Source: Blastobasis lacticolella (Eukaryota > Arthropoda > Insecta > Lepidoptera > Blastobasidae). Taken from it: DNA of 64,000 nucleotides. This document shows, piece after piece, positions 36,085-47,917 of the stretch. The stretch's first letter is position 1; each line of letters begins with the position of its first letter. The stretch is taken from the NCBI GenBank assembly GCA_905147135.1, contig LR990043.1:16989584-17053583 (forward strand). The letters run 5' to 3'. The notes under the pieces are model-generated. The model had not been told where the DNA came from and made no database searches. It saw nothing but the letters and a program-made list of their open reading frames with translations. The position numbers and the translations under genes are program-made.

Positions 36085-38442
36085 CTACACAGAAACAGAA
36101 TCTACCATAGTTTTCTTAATAAGTTCGCCGAAGTTCTCCGTGGGCTCGGCGGGGCTGGGGTCGAGCGGCGCGGCGGGCGCGGCGGTCGCGACGGGCACGT
36201 CGGCCGCGTCCTGCGTCGTCTGGTCCGACTCTGGTCCGACGTCTGGTCCGACGAGACCCAGCAAACTGTTCTGACTGTACCAGTTCTCATCGTTCTCCAC
36301 TGTTTGCAACTTATTGCTAGTTTGATATGGCAACGTCATCAACGTAGTATAGTGCGGGGACTCTTTGTTCTCCGCGTTCACGGTCGCACAATCCGCCGTG
36401 TTTTTGTACATTTCGTAATGGTTCTGCGGCATGCCGTGGTACTGCAGCGCGTTGTGAGCGCTCATGTCCGCGCCCGGCTTGTGCAGATAGTCCTGTACGT
36501 ACATGTGGCCATAGTGGCTGAACATCGACATTTGGGAGTTATGCGCGAACTCCTCGAAACTCGAAGCAGAAAAGCTTTGTACACCCTTGAAGTGATTGGC
36601 GTCTGAGTGGTGCTCGTAACCGTAGCTGTGCGAGTTGAGATCGCACGGAAACCTTTGCATGTTATTGGCCATAGTATTGAAACCCATAACGTTAGTGTTT
36701 GAATAGGGTGGTCCTTTTCCTTGAAGTATGTTGGATGTGTAAGGTTCGACATGACTGTGATGATTGCTCGAGTTATCAAAGTGCATTATGCTTGCTTGGT
36801 TTACATTTCTGTGGTTTGAAGTCTCATTTCTATAGCCATATGGCATGTTATCTTCTTGCATGTTACTCCGATTTTCTGTGTTATTCATATCGCGATGAAC
36901 GTTGTTAAAGCTTCCGCTGTTTACACAAGATTCGACTTCTACTCTTGGAGTCAGATTGACGTCCCGTAATAATCCGTCCTCATGGCTCAGACATCGCCCA
37001 TTGTCATATGCATTAGCTACATTGCAAGAAGCATTGGCTGCAGCATTTTGCGCGACCCACTGTCGCTTCGCTGCTTCTTGGTTCTCTTCGTTTTTCTTTT
37101 CAAGTCCTATCCTCATTAGTGTGTGTATGAAATGCGTTCGTACCCTTACAGGGTTGAATTCTATACGTCCAGTAGTGTTGCCACAACCGTCTCTTGTGCA
37201 CCCACAAGGAAAGTTCAGTCTATCTACTTGACATTTAATGCCTCCCAAACTGCACGAACAGTATTCAGGATTGCACACCCCTTTACATGCACAGCCACAG
37301 AATTCACGTGAAGTTCTGATGTCTCGGCATTCATCTTTTTCATAGGCTTCAATTTTTCGGACACCTGCTGCACGTAAGAGAGCCCTTCTTTGTCTCGTCG
37401 GTACGGGTTGTAAGAAGTAGTAACTGTCCAAGTCCAATTCAGATTCAGATACGTCACTCGTCTCTTCCTCGGTATCGCTGTCTTCACTTGATGATAATAC
37501 AGCACCTTGCAGTGCATGACGTTCACTTTTCAGCTGTTGTAATATTTGTCTATGTAAACGTCTTTGCTCAAGGGCATGCTCTGCCAACGTAAACTTTTGT
37601 AAATGGCTATGTACCCATTCCATTCCCAATGTCGATCCTCCTTGAGAGGGAACACATGAGAAACCTTGAGCTCGCGGAAAATAATAAACCGTTACGTCAT
37701 CGAATCTGATTGATGGCTTTACTCTTTTAGCTTCTGGCTCATCGCTAGTATCTGCATTTTTCCTTTTAAGGGTACTTCTAAGGGGTTTATTTATTTGTGC
37801 ATTGGTTCCTTGGCCATCATCTGTTTCATTCTGAACGTTCCTCTCATTTGTATTATTTTCGATTTGTTTAATTGAATCGTGTTTATTAACGTCATTTAGG
37901 CCACTTGTGCAAGGTAGAGCGAGATTGAACGCTGGTTGTTTCTGCTCTTCTGGCGTTTCTGAGCCCAGACCAGAGTCACTACCGTCTGACCGATCCTGTA
38001 CCTCTTCTTCTCTCTCATTCGGAGTGCTATCCGGGGGTAAGCTACCTAGCGCGGAATCTTCGCTATCGGCGGAGGCACTATCTGTTTTTATATCTTCTAT
38101 GTCACTTAGTGTATCGTTATCATCTATTTTTACAGCATAATCTATTTTACTATCACTGCTTTCATAAAACTGAGAGCAACTACCACTGTTTATATTATTT
38201 TGTTCATCATTAGAGTTTTGGTCCTCACTATTAACGTCACTGTCCCTACATTTATCGTCTTTTATCGTTGTCACAGAAACAGAACCTTGTTCAATGATTT
38301 CATTAACAACTGTCTCTTGATGAACTGTTTCTAAGGAACGCTCATCACTCCTCGGTTCTTGTTTTGTTTCCGTAAGATCAGTCTTGCTCGGATCTTGCTT
38401 TGCATCAGCAAAATCTGTCGGGCTTTCTGTAGAAACTTCCAT
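36085..38442 (-). CDS. Axud1: Cysteine/serine-rich nuclear protein (Axud1/CSRNP)
   Basis: Nuclear protein of the AXUD1/CSRNP family, described as DNA-binding transcriptional regulators induced by Axin/TGF-beta-type signals and linked to cell-cycle control and apoptosis. The CDS is uninterrupted, 785 aa. Residues 1-235 are acidic and Ser/Asp/Glu-rich (likely disordered). A nuclear-localisation-like stretch KRKNADTSDEPEAKRVKP leads into the conserved SIRFDDVTVYYFPRAQGF near 245, then a coiled helix (QRRLHRQILQQLK). The cysteine-rich core lies at about 365-440: CGCACKGVCNPEYCSCSLGG, KCQVDRLNFPCGCTRDGC and RIEFNPVRVRTHFIHTLMRI. The C-terminal 340 residues are Asn/His/Tyr-rich. The start is the ATG at 38442 (ATAACAATGG), 6 nt after a TTTTCTTGCAG acceptor, so at least one 5' UTR exon lies upstream on the minus strand. 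A possible poly-A signal is at 35884-35889. Confidence 0.95.
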   Translation of the reverse strand: MEVSTESPTDFADAKQDPSKTDLTETKQEPRSDERSLETVHQETVVNEIIEQGSVSVTTIKDDKCRDSDVNSEDQNSNDEQNNINSGSCSQFYESSDSKIDYAVKIDDNDTLSDIEDIKTDSASADSEDSALGSLPPDSTPNEREEEVQDRSDGSDSGLGSETPEEQKQPAFNLALPCTSGLNDVNKHDSIKQIENNTNERNVQNETDDGQGTNAQINKPLRSTLKRKNADTSDEPEAKRVKPSIRFDDVTVYYFPRAQGFSCVPSQGGSTLGMEWVHSHLQKFTLAEHALEQRRLHRQILQQLKSERHALQGAVLSSSEDSDTEEETSDVSESELDLDSYYFLQPVPTRQRRALLRAAGVRKIEAYEKDECRDIRTSREFCGCACKGVCNPEYCSCSLGGIKCQVDRLNFPCGCTRDGCGNTTGRIEFNPVRVRTHFIHTLMRIGLEKKNEENQEAAKRQWVAQNAAANASCNVANAYDNGRCLSHEDGLLRDVNLTPRVEVESCVNSGSFNNVHRDMNNTENRSNMQEDNMPYGYRNETSNHRNVNQASIMHFDNSSNHHSHVEPYTSNILQGKGPPYSNTNVMGFNTMANNMQRFPCDLNSHSYGYEHHSDANHFKGVQSFSASSFEEFAHNSQMSMFSHYGHMYVQDYLHKPGADMSAHNALQYHGMPQNHYEMYKNTADCATVNAENKESPHYTTLMTLPYQTSNKLQTVENDENWYSQNSLLGLVGPDVGPESDQTTQDAADVPVATAAPAAPLDPSPAEPTENFGELIKKTMVDSVSV

Positions 38443-38455
38443 TGTTATCTGCAAG
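38443..38455 (-). promoter_or_regulatory. 5' UTR splice acceptor of Axud1
   Basis: Minus-strand TTCTTGCAG (AG at 38449-38450) preceded by a T-rich run, with the exon beginning ATAACAATGG. In-frame reading upstream has no ATG, so the acceptor fixes the start codon. The first exon is not identified; candidates lie upstream toward the GC-rich segment at 39400-39540. Confidence 0.65.
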
Positions 38456-39399
38456 AAAATTAAGCAGTATTGAAAATCAAAATCAAACTAAAATAAGACA
38501 TTTATTTATAGATACACATGAAATGATAAATAGTTTCTGTCGCCTTAAATGTATTTTGTTATGTTGGAGTAAAGTTATCTCCAGTTAATAATAACTACCG
38601 ACGTACCAACTATTGATAAATACCACACACATACATGTCACTATTATGAATGCCAAGTTATGCTCCATGAGAAATGTATCTATGCGTTGGCCGTGCATAT
38701 TTTTGAGACTGTTATCCATGTTATAACTTTGTGTTTCGAGTGCAAGCACCTGCACCCGCCGGGACAGGAGAGTATAAATCAAACAAAATGATAATTCAAA
38801 ACCGGTACCTATTTCAAAAGGCCTTGGCCTCGACGAACTTCACCGGTGCCTCAGAGCTTGTCTCCTCACTGCACAGTCCATGCTGCTGCGGATCACTACT
38901 CACTCGGCATCGCTTGATGTCTCACACTCATCACCAGTCCACATCCAAGCAAGTTTAATCATAATTTCTTCCAACAATTCGGTCATCTAATTCACTTCGA
39001 GTCTACTAACGTCACCCGTAACTACTATCGTATAAGGTCCATTTTCCAACACAATTGGGTGTGCCGTTGTTTTAACCCTATTTATTTATTTTCCGCCTTA
39101 TTTTGACACTGACGTTGTCCGCAATTACTGTGGTAGCTGTCATATTTCCAGCCAGAGAGAAACGGCTCGGCATGACGACGTTAGTGATACTGCATGCTGA
39201 GACATGTTTGAAATATTTTACAGTAAAATCACCAATGTACACTCGCGCGCGGAGAGAGGCCACTTTTACTACACGGAGCTCGTTGTTCCCACCTCGCGTA
39301 ATCGCGTTGGACGACTGGCAGCGCAGGCAAGTTTAAACGCGGCCAAATGTGGCGACTGTGTGATGTGGAGCGTGGTATGGGCGAGGGGGCCTTTTCAAT

Positions 39400-39540
39400 T
39401 CGGTCGGGTGCGGCATGCGTTGTTCGACGTGACGTCGCCGCGCCCCGCGCGCCGCGCCCGGCCTTGCGGCGCCCCCCCCCGGCCCCGCGCCCCGCCAGCC
39501 CCGCGCCGCCGCTGGGCTCGCGCAGCCGCACACCGTTTTC
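39400..39540. promoter_or_regulatory. GC-rich, CpG-dense segment
   Basis: About 140 bp with very high GC and many CpG and CGCC steps (CCGCGCCCCGCGCGCCGCGC; a C-run of nine at 39472), in strong contrast to the AT-rich surroundings. Position about 1 kb upstream of the Axud1 coding start fits a promoter or first exon of that gene. The ORFs crossing it look like composition artefacts. Confidence 0.4.
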
Positions 39541-42009
39541 TTTTGAATATAGTAATACCAGCTCCGACAGAAAACCACCCTCGGCTCTTTTTTTCCTTTC
39601 ACCCTTTTATAGAGTGGAGTATAAGCTTTTGAATTACGAGACGATGTACGATGTACAGATGTACGTACGTACTTACTTTAATATTTATACTCTACTTAAC
39701 GATTTTGACTTTACCTCTAGTTTTTACTAATCGTACTAGTTTGTTAGTGTTAAACTTAATAATGAATATCGGCATACCTATTTGCTTGCTTATTCAATGA
39801 TGATATCTCGAATACGATTCTATATCTCTACACTTAGGTAGCATTATGAGACTCTACAATCGACATACCTACCTAAATAGGTTTCTCGACGAGTTTCTTT
39901 GTTAACTTTTACTTCGAAAAAATAACCAAAATGATGACTTACGACTTACTATTGAATGTTACGGTTAGAAATCTCTTTTACCCTTGCATATGCGCCAAGC
40001 TGGCAACACGAGTTCACAACCTTTTGCTCTTCCAACTCGACAGGTCTCGACCGACATAAACTTAGTACCTACTGCGTCATACCGCTTCTATGTATCAGTG
40101 CTTATGTACCCCAAGAGTGCTCCCATTTTAGGGCGCTCTATGTAGAGCCAGGAAACTATGCGTCACACATGACATGTTGTATGTTGTGGTCCTGAAATAG
40201 GTCTGTATGGTATGCGTTAAAGTAATCGGGCGCGGGTAAACTATTTTTACGCAGCATTGCTATTATTTTTACCTACATGTGGCTGTGACGGTGGCGCGAG
40301 GGTGGAGTCCCGCGCGACACGGGAGAGTTCTCCAAATAAATTGGCACTCGACGCCGCGTCTGCACGGAGCGCGGTGCTATACGTACCAACCTGCACGTGT
40401 ACCATAATCAATAGATATTTTCAGGAGGCTTTCGCGGAGCGCGCCGTGCACGCGACCGCCGTATACAGCCCTCTCGCTCTGTCTCGTAATTTACGTAGAA
40501 TAAGGCAAAAAGCTCGATGGGACAATGTTTTCTGACAAAGTTTCGTGGAGCACTTTTTAAAGTGAAATTAGGGGCGCGCGATTGTAGGTCTTCTTGTGGC
40601 TGAAATATTAATTCAAGTTGCCAAGAGAATTTGCAAAGAAATCAATTACCGACCTTTTTAAGGAGCTTCTGTTTACTTCAATTTGGGAAACCTATGTTTG
40701 CGTTGTATTATATATACTTCGCGAGATTAAAAAGCTCTATCAGTATTCTACTTTCCTATAACATGTTATCCATAATAACTTAAAACTATCCACTACTACA
40801 ACTAATCGATGGATATTTTTAGACAACAATGAAACCAGTTTTTGCTGGTCCCATTTTGTTCGGCTTCTCGACGTCTACGTTGTATGTACGGTTTTTATCT
40901 TACTTATAACGGTATGCTATGTCGGTTGGCGTCTGTCTCTACCGTCTCTACATAGAGCTGTTTATATCCTCCCTACAGCTCCCTACCATACCGTGTCGCT
41001 CAGTGCCTAGGTACCGGGCAGCTCGCTCGGTGTCGGGGCTGATACGATGACACCCGAGCATGCAGTGACGTCACCCGCAGTATGCTGTCCTCAAGCTGTC
41101 CTATACATTTTTAATTAGGACATACTGCTATCTATGTATTGAAACGACTAACGCAACCACATTAAGGAAATATTGCGGTAAAGTTGACCATTTTTTGTTC
41201 AGTGATTAGATTGACTGCATTGCATAGGATTCCAGGTAGACGGGTTCGATTCGGATTGTTTTTTTTCGCCGCAGCACGAGTAGTTGACCTGTAGAGCGGC
41301 AGAGGTATCTACGCTTACATACAGTTAGTCTCTCCTCTATATGAGTCAATATAATTCGTCATTAGAGGGACCAGGTTTAGGTTATGACGGTATCAGTTCG
41401 GGTAATATAGTGTGTGACTCGTTTTACCCAACAGTTTTCGGAATTTTGTTAGAAATTAATCCTTTGAATATATGGACTATGCATGTGTTTTATTAACCTA
41501 GCCGCCATCATCGCCTGTTGGGTTGATGCCCGTTCCCGTCCTAGATAGGATGTGAGGCTAATTCACGGCTGAAGAGTAATTTCCGCGCTTGGCAGGGAAG
41601 TTGGAGCGCGCAGGGTTAAAATAGCCAGTAGTACAATATTTTACTTGTTTTCAGGCTTAGAAGTCCCAGACGGGTTTGCCTCTAATAGCCTTATTGCATA
41701 CGCTATATTATAAAAGCGTAAATAGATGAGATGAGGTTTTTGCTTAATAAGGCACGATAGCGGACCAAATATCACATTAAACGGTGGAATGTATCGTAGA
41801 AATGTTGTTATATTATGATATATTGAATTAACCACTGTTTAAAGATTACTTTTTGAGTTACTTAGATGTGGAATACTAGCTGTGTACACCTGAGCGTTGT
41901 ACTCCACACTCTAAGAGCAATATTGAATACTACGGATGTCAATTTCCGTACGTATGTACGACCGTAGAGGGAGATTTATTACCTCCGTCAACAAATTTTC
42001 TGATGAGTA

Positions 42010-42292
42010 TTTCATGTCTTATTGCGCGATCGAATCAGTAATGAGGAAATCCGAAGGTGAACCAAAGTCACCGATATAGCCCGAAGGATTGCTAGGCTTA
42101 AGTGGCAGTTGGCAGAACAAAAAGTTCTCGAGTGGCGACCACGTACCGAAAGACGCAGCATAGGTAGGCCTCCCATAAGGTGGACCGTTGCAGGTGCCGG
42201 CTGGATGCAGATGGCATAGGACCAGCCTTTGTGTAAATCTTTCAGGGAGGCCTGTGCCCAGCAGTAGGCGTCTTTCAGATATATGATGACGA
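42010..42292 (+). mobile_element. LINE 3' end fragment
   Basis: Conceptual plus-strand pieces RIRNEEIRR, ARRIARLKWQLA, TERRSIGRPPIRWT and GWMQMA, across frameshifts, match the C-terminal tail of a non-LTR reverse transcriptase. It is followed by GGCCTGTGCCCAGCAGTAGGCG and a short ATGATGACGATGA tail. Inactive. Confidence 0.65.
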
Positions 42293-42335
42293 TGATTTTC
42301 AACACTAGAAACCTACTAATTAAAGGTACAGTTCC

Positions 42336-42683
42336 ATGCGCGGTTCTGCCGACTATCGCGCCGCGTTTGAAACAAAAAAACAACTACCCATTTCGTGGTT
42401 ATATGCAGCGGCGTGGATCAATACAGCATTTAGGAGAGCCAATCACTCCCGCCTCCAGTATATCTTCCTGAGGATGAAAGTTCTCTTGAATTCCCTTAAG
42501 ACTCTAGACAAAAACATTACGTTGGTAAGAGCACGCATCCAACTTAACAAATTATTGCGTGAGGTACCAGACTGCGATCTGTTTGCCGATAATTTAGTTA
42601 ATATGCATACAATAATAGCAATTTTTCCTGAAAATTTTACCCAAGTAATAAGTCATTTGTATATAGTAGCTGTTATAACCTAA
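42336..42683 (+). other. Unrecognised ORF, 115 codons
   Basis: Open from ATG to TAA with AATAAA about 45 bp downstream (42729). Helical, leucine-rich composition (LLNSLKTLDKNITLVRARIQ) and no motif I recognise. It adjoins a LINE 3' end, so it may be retroposed or transposon-derived. No splice sites are evident. Confidence 0.25.
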
Positions 42684-43370
42684 TTTGTGCAACGCATTAG
42701 TTTTAAGCTGTAATGTTGTACAAAAAGAATAAATAAATTAACGTACACAAACGAAATTTTTCACACCCCCCATATAAACTAGGCGTAGGCTAGTCAAATT
42801 GCAAGAATGCTCCGATATATTTGATTCATTGATTTCTGTACCGCTGTGCATACATCTTTATATGTACCAGAGCGGCGTCCAAAAATCAAGCTAATGCCAT
42901 CTCGCTAGTCGGCTCCGCAGCTCCAGCTATAGTAGCGCGGTCACTACCGCGTTGCTTGGAACTGACCTTTGAGAGTGTACCTGACACCTAACCGCTCGTC
43001 GCTAATCAAACACGCTAATCGTTCACATGGAAACGGGTGCAAAACAAACCCTCATTCGTTATATTGTGCTCATTACGTGACGCCGGCTTCGAAGATGGCG
43101 AGTTGGAATGAATAAATTATTGGGCGGTGGTACACTGCAGATGGGCGGGCGGGGGTTGGGCGCGGGGGCAGACAGGGGGGCAGATTAAATTTCGTGCCAC
43201 AGTCAGAGTGTACTTCGGTGTGATAAGTTGAGTTCTAGATTGTGGTACACAGTGCCTACACAAACTTAGGCGTACCAACCTAGTTAGAAAGAAACGTAAT
43301 CTAGTTTAATTGTAATCGTCTAATTCACGTTTATATTATGAAATTGTTTGGTAGTAACTAGTAGCAGTCC

Positions 43371-43600
43371 TGGTGTCCGGCAGGGTAGGATAAAACCAAC
43401 CCCTTACACTCATGGGTGTCGACTAATGTTTTCGAGGCACTAAATATAGTCTCCGTAGACTAGAAAATACACAACAGCGTTTTCCATTGTCATATTTACA
43501 GCACTGCGATCTCCAAACGCGGAGGTTATGGCAATAACCTCCCCTTTCGTGAGAGAGGGCCTAAGTCCTGAAGAGAATTGTTACAGGCTGTGATATGATG
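43371..43600 (-). repeat. Dispersed repeat, GGAGATCGCAGTGTT family, reverse
   Basis: Reverse copy from TGTCCGGCAGGGTAGGATAA to an ATGATGATGAAT tail at about 43598. The simple ATG-type tail supports a retroposon origin. Confidence 0.65.
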
Positions 43601-45300
43601 ATGATGAATTGGTAGATAATTTCTCTGCGCTTACAACATAATTCATATCAATAGTGTAGAGTTTGATTTTAAATTAAAGTCTAATCCTAATTGATAAAAT
43701 ATCTGTTACATTTTGAGTTACTAGAAGTTATTCCGTCGTTGTACTGCAGAATAGAGTATGTATTAGAGCTACGTAGATTGTGGCTCTATATTGTGTGTGT
43801 AGAGCGCGCGCAGTCTGCCTCCGCCCGCTTGTATTCATCACCGTAGGGCTGCAATTGCTTCCCGGTATATTTCAGCTTACAATGCTCCCGTCGTGTGTGT
43901 ACGTTCGTATGTAAACACGCTCTATGTAGACTCTGGCTCCCGCTTGTGTAGACTCTGCATTCACTGAGTAGAGTTCGCTTTTGTGAATTACATTTCAGTT
44001 TTTAATTTGATTTCGTTAAATATGTATACTACGGCACTATCCCTAAAAGGGGTGGCTAGAGGTATACACAGTATATGTGTATGTATACATACATACAGAC
44101 AGACGCATACTTATACATATAGGTATGTTTTTATTATGAAGAGATATTAAAATAACTTTACTAACTACGCCCGGCGCGACTTTGTTCGCGTGGCGTTCTA
44201 CCCCTACCCTACACCTACCCTTGGTATTAGTATTATTAGTTTGAATATATATTTAGGGAGGATGCCCCTTGGCAGAGGAGGCCAAACGAACGAGGGTCAG
44301 GGCGAGACAGAGGGATCGGCGGACAACCCTGGCGTTATCCAGTGGGACCTCTTGCTGGAGCCTCGCTATCACATTTCCATCACGTAATTCCAACTTCCAG
44401 GTGGCCACGAAGAGACGTTGGGACAAAGCTGACTAAAGACTGGTATCATCTCAGTGGACGTCACATATCGTTAACCTCGTGTGCCAAGTTCAGATGATTC
44501 TTTTTATGTGATTAGGCTTTGACGAGATCATCATCAAAAGAAATAGTAATGTCCACTAAGAGCTCACACGACTTCACATACTACATTAGTACGATATCAG
44601 GGTTATTAGCAAAGGGTTACTCATTTAAGAAAGCTGTTCGTGAGTATTACCTCATTGATCTTTAGTGTTGGGGCTCACGAGTTTGTCTCCGATCTCCCTC
44701 ATGTTTGATTGAGCTTCTGGTTTTGTCTCTCCTTTACTTGTGCAGTATATGTATGGTTATCTATTCTTGCTATATTACCCACTCAATCACGTTTATTTCT
44801 AGCTTTATTATATTTATATTATTTATTTTCAGTTATCTATCTATTTATCTGTACTGTTATCTTTTATTTGCATGAACGGTTCCCATCCTCCATCTTGTTT
44901 AGTAGCTTCTCTTGCACCGCCTTACTTTTTCTTTACCCTTTATCTCCTGGTTGACTGGTAGATAAGGCTATTTTAGCTTTAAGTCCGCCTTTGTACTATT
45001 TTGTGCATGAAGATTTAATAAATAAATAAATAAATAAATTAGCAGGAACAGTCCTGTCGTAATAATGGACCGGTCTCAGTAAAATCTAGCGCGGTCGATT
45101 TCGAGCACCAGCTTCGGCGAGTATTTATAATATGGTACCTAACTTTTCACTAATGAAATCGTATGTACACGAAATGGAATAGAGTTGTGTCTGTGCGAAT
45201 TCAGCACAGGACACCCGGAAGCAATATGCCTAAATGACTCCATGGTCAAGACAGGCTTTACACGTCCTCTGTCCTATCCTTCAGAATATACCTCCCCACT

Positions 45301-45403
45301 CATTATCATCATCGTGTTGTTAAAGACCCGGTTGTGCTCTCGCGCACGAGGGCCCTGGGTCCGCCTTGACTATGATACAGAATTGGGCAGAACAGATAAT
45401 TTT
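45301..45403 (-). mobile_element. tRNA-derived SINE, tail fragment
   Basis: Minus-strand tail only: CGTGCGCGAGAGCACAACCG preceded by CAGACCCAGGGCCCT-like sequence, ending in a GATGATGATAATG run. The tRNA head is missing. Confidence 0.6.
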
Positions 45404-45589
45404 AATATCCCTCCCCACCATTCCGTGTTAAGTCAGTGTACGACGCGGAATTTGATAAAATAACAAAATAATGTGGAGATGGAGAGGCTCAAGCCGAGCA
45501 GTGGACTTGAGATTGACTGTTGATGTGCTTGATAGGCTATTAATGAGGTATCTCCTCCAGCAAATTCAAATGGAATTCTTCAAGAAAGG

Positions 45590-45715
45590 GCAAATAGGTT
45601 TTTAGGGGGTCGGCAACGCGTGGGTGATGCCCCTGGTATTGCAAACGTCCATAGGCTGCGGTGACTGCTTACCATCAGGCAACCCTTAAGCTTGTTTACC
45701 ACTTTTGTGGTGTAG
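45590..45715 (-). repeat. Dispersed repeat, TACGGCCTGCCTGAT family, reverse
   Basis: Shows GGTCGGCAACGCGTGGGTGA, GGTATTGCAAACGTCCATAG and GACTGCTTACCATCAGGCAA on the plus strand, the inverse of the copy at 34142. Confidence 0.65.
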
Positions 45716-46624
45716 AAAAAATAGTATGTTTTAATTGTAAAATTGTATTATAATGGTTTGAAGGAAAAAACCCATGATACTACTCGTTATACACGTGTAA
45801 GTTAAATCTCAACATATTGTTTTTATTATTTTACCTTATTTAAAGCTACGATAATATAAGCATGACTCGCTTGTTCTATAAATATGAACAGAATGTCCAA
45901 CAATTTTCATTAACTTAGTTCTAAGTTAAACTTCTAGGCTACCATTTGTCAAAGTCAGTTTGGACGAACTGGCACTGCGAATAGATTAGAAGTTCCGAGT
46001 ACAAATTAGCTGTTTCTGAATACAAACTATTAAAAGATTACAAATTTTAAAGCCCAACATTTAATCACCTAGTGCTTATACGAGTACATATTTCGTGGTA
46101 CTCAGTAATATCTTACTATCAACAATATTACTGAGAACTGGTCTATAGTACCTAGGTACTATCCTTCGGACTGGGCGAGTGATTGTGTGTGAGAATAGTT
46201 GTGCTGATGGTGTGTTCGATGTAAAAGTTTAGGAAAATTGAATTTAATGTCAACAATATTTTTACATCAGTGTCCTTTGATGATATTGAAACCTATGAAC
46301 TGTTACACTGCAATGGCTATTCGTCACTGGTCCTAGTTGTTGGTGCTCCGCGAAGCACTTTGTCACAATACCTACTAACCTAACCGGGTCCCACTAAAAC
46401 AATATTATATGTGAAAGTTTGTATGAATGTTTGTTCACGATCTCACGCCTCCGGATCTCAAACGAATGAACGTCATCATTCATCAACACAGCCCACTGCC
46501 AACTTTGGACTTCTTCCATAAAAGGGGAGGTTATTGCCATAATCTCCACGCTCGGCAGGCGGGTTGGAGATCGCAGTGTTATAAATATAACAATGGAAAA
46601 CGCTGCTGCCCATTTTTCCGTATA

Positions 46625-47917
46625 CCTAGTCTTGCCATAAATATTGTAATAAAGAAAAAAAAAATTCTATCGCAAATAACATTTATTACTTTTACAATGT
46701 GTTAGTTTAATACGTAAATATAAAACAAGTTAAAATATAAAAAGCTTATTCGAAGTGGTCTCCATTGGCTGCAATACAGTCCTTTAAACGTTGAGGCCAG
46801 TTATCAATAGAAGCACGCACTCTTTCCATGGGAAAATTCTTCACTGCCAATCGTATAGACTGTTTTTGGGGACTCCAAATTATCATGGCGTTTAGAGTAA
46901 GCCGTACTCTCTAAAGCTGACCATAAATCATAATCCAGCGGATTAAGATCGGGACTTGACGACGGCCAGTCTTCAGCTCTGATGAAGTCGGAAACGTTCG
47001 ATTCCAACCAAGACTGCGTGGACCGAACTTTGTGACCCGGCGCCGAGTCTTTCTGGAAGGACCATTCTTGGTTATTGAACATGGTGTTGTTAAGGGGCCT
47101 AACTACCTTCTCAAGAATGGTATCTTGATATGTATTGATACCTTTTTCACAAAAGTATGGCTCAGTCACTCCTTCATAGCTAACACCCCACCAAACCATC
47201 ACTGAAGTCGGATAATGCTCACGTTGCACTCTGTCGTTTAATTGGGAAGCTTTCTTAGAGCTTTGAGCATAAATGCGGTCATTTTGTTTGTTTAAATGTT
47301 GCTCAATTGTAAAAATGTTCTCATCCGTAAACAAAATTTTTCTGTGACCTCCCTTTGCGTACCGCTTCAGTAGTTGTTTCGATTTTACCACCCTATTATT
47401 TTTTAAATTATCAGTTAAGAAATGACTAGTACGTCTCTTATAGGCTGCAAGTCCTAGGTCATCTTTTAAAATACGCGACATGGTTCTAAGTGCTATCTTT
47501 TTCTCCCGAGATAAAATCTTTTGCGTTCGTACAGGATTTCTTCGAATTCTTTCTCTTGCTGCTTTGACCACCTTTTTCGTTCGAACACTACGTGGACGGC
47601 CAATTCATTTTCTGTCACAAATAGAGGAGGTCTCATTGTACCTATTAATAGCCCGGTACACAAACATTTGACTAATACCAAGCGTATGGAGAGTTTTAAG
47701 AATTGCATTTGGCTCCATACCTACTTTATGTAATGCAATCACAGCGATTCGGTTCTCTTTATCACCCCACTCCATTTTAATATCGCAAAATATTGTACAA
47801 TGTATTGGCGCCAAAATAAGAAAAGAAAATTAAAAAACATATAAAAATGACAGATTCCAAATTCAAATGTAATATTTTGTTTATTTTTAATTGTAATAGT
47901 ATATATGGCCAGACTAG
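46625..47917 (-). mobile_element. maT-type mariner (DD37D)
   Basis: About 1.29 kb. The ends read CCTAGTCTTGCCATAAATA on the left and, inverted, CTAGTCTGGCCATATATACT on the right, flanked by TA dinucleotides as expected for Tc1/mariner. It contains a single minus-strand transposase frame with two lesions (see pseudogene). The flanks rejoin to a normal copy of another repeat, which fixes the element boundaries independently. Confidence 0.85.
46746..47775 (-). pseudogene. maT mariner transposase, nearly intact
   Basis: Cut-and-paste transposase of the Tc1/mariner superfamily. Start MEWGDKENRIAVIALHKVG at 47775. An N-terminal helix-turn-helix follows, then RERIRRNPVRTQKIL. Catalytic aspartates sit in FTDENIFTIE, QKDSAPGH and SPDLNPLDYDLW. 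Counting from the second Asp to the Asp of PLDY gives 37 intervening residues, i.e. DD37D, the maT group. Two lesions break an otherwise continuous frame: an in-frame TGA at 47605-47607, just before the GRPRSV motif and probably a C-to-T change in an Arg codon, and a one-base indel in the CCCCAAAAA run at about 46862-46871, about 40 codons before the end. The stop in the original frame is at 46746. Few lesions suggest a fairly recent insertion. Confidence 0.88.

Larger units (their letters stand above)
38460..46477. other. Gene-poor region upstream of Axud1
   Basis: No confident gene. It holds a GC-rich segment (39400-39540), a LINE 3' fragment (42010-42290), an unrecognised ORF (42336-42683), dispersed repeats (43371-43600, 45590-45715), a probable LINE 3' tail ending AATAAATAAATAAATAAA (about 44970-45040) and a SINE tail (45301-45403). 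Much of 39600-41600 and 42700-43350 shows nothing I recognise and may include 5' exons or enhancers of Axud1. Confidence 0.5.

Noticed and set aside
36043..36606. 187-codon plus-strand ORF
   Set aside because: It is the antisense shadow of the Axud1 C-terminus; composition is Val/Arg/His-rich nonsense.
39204..39632. Overlapping ORFs over the GC-rich segment
   Set aside because: Arg/Pro/Ala-rich translations in several frames at once are expected from base composition; no domain is seen.
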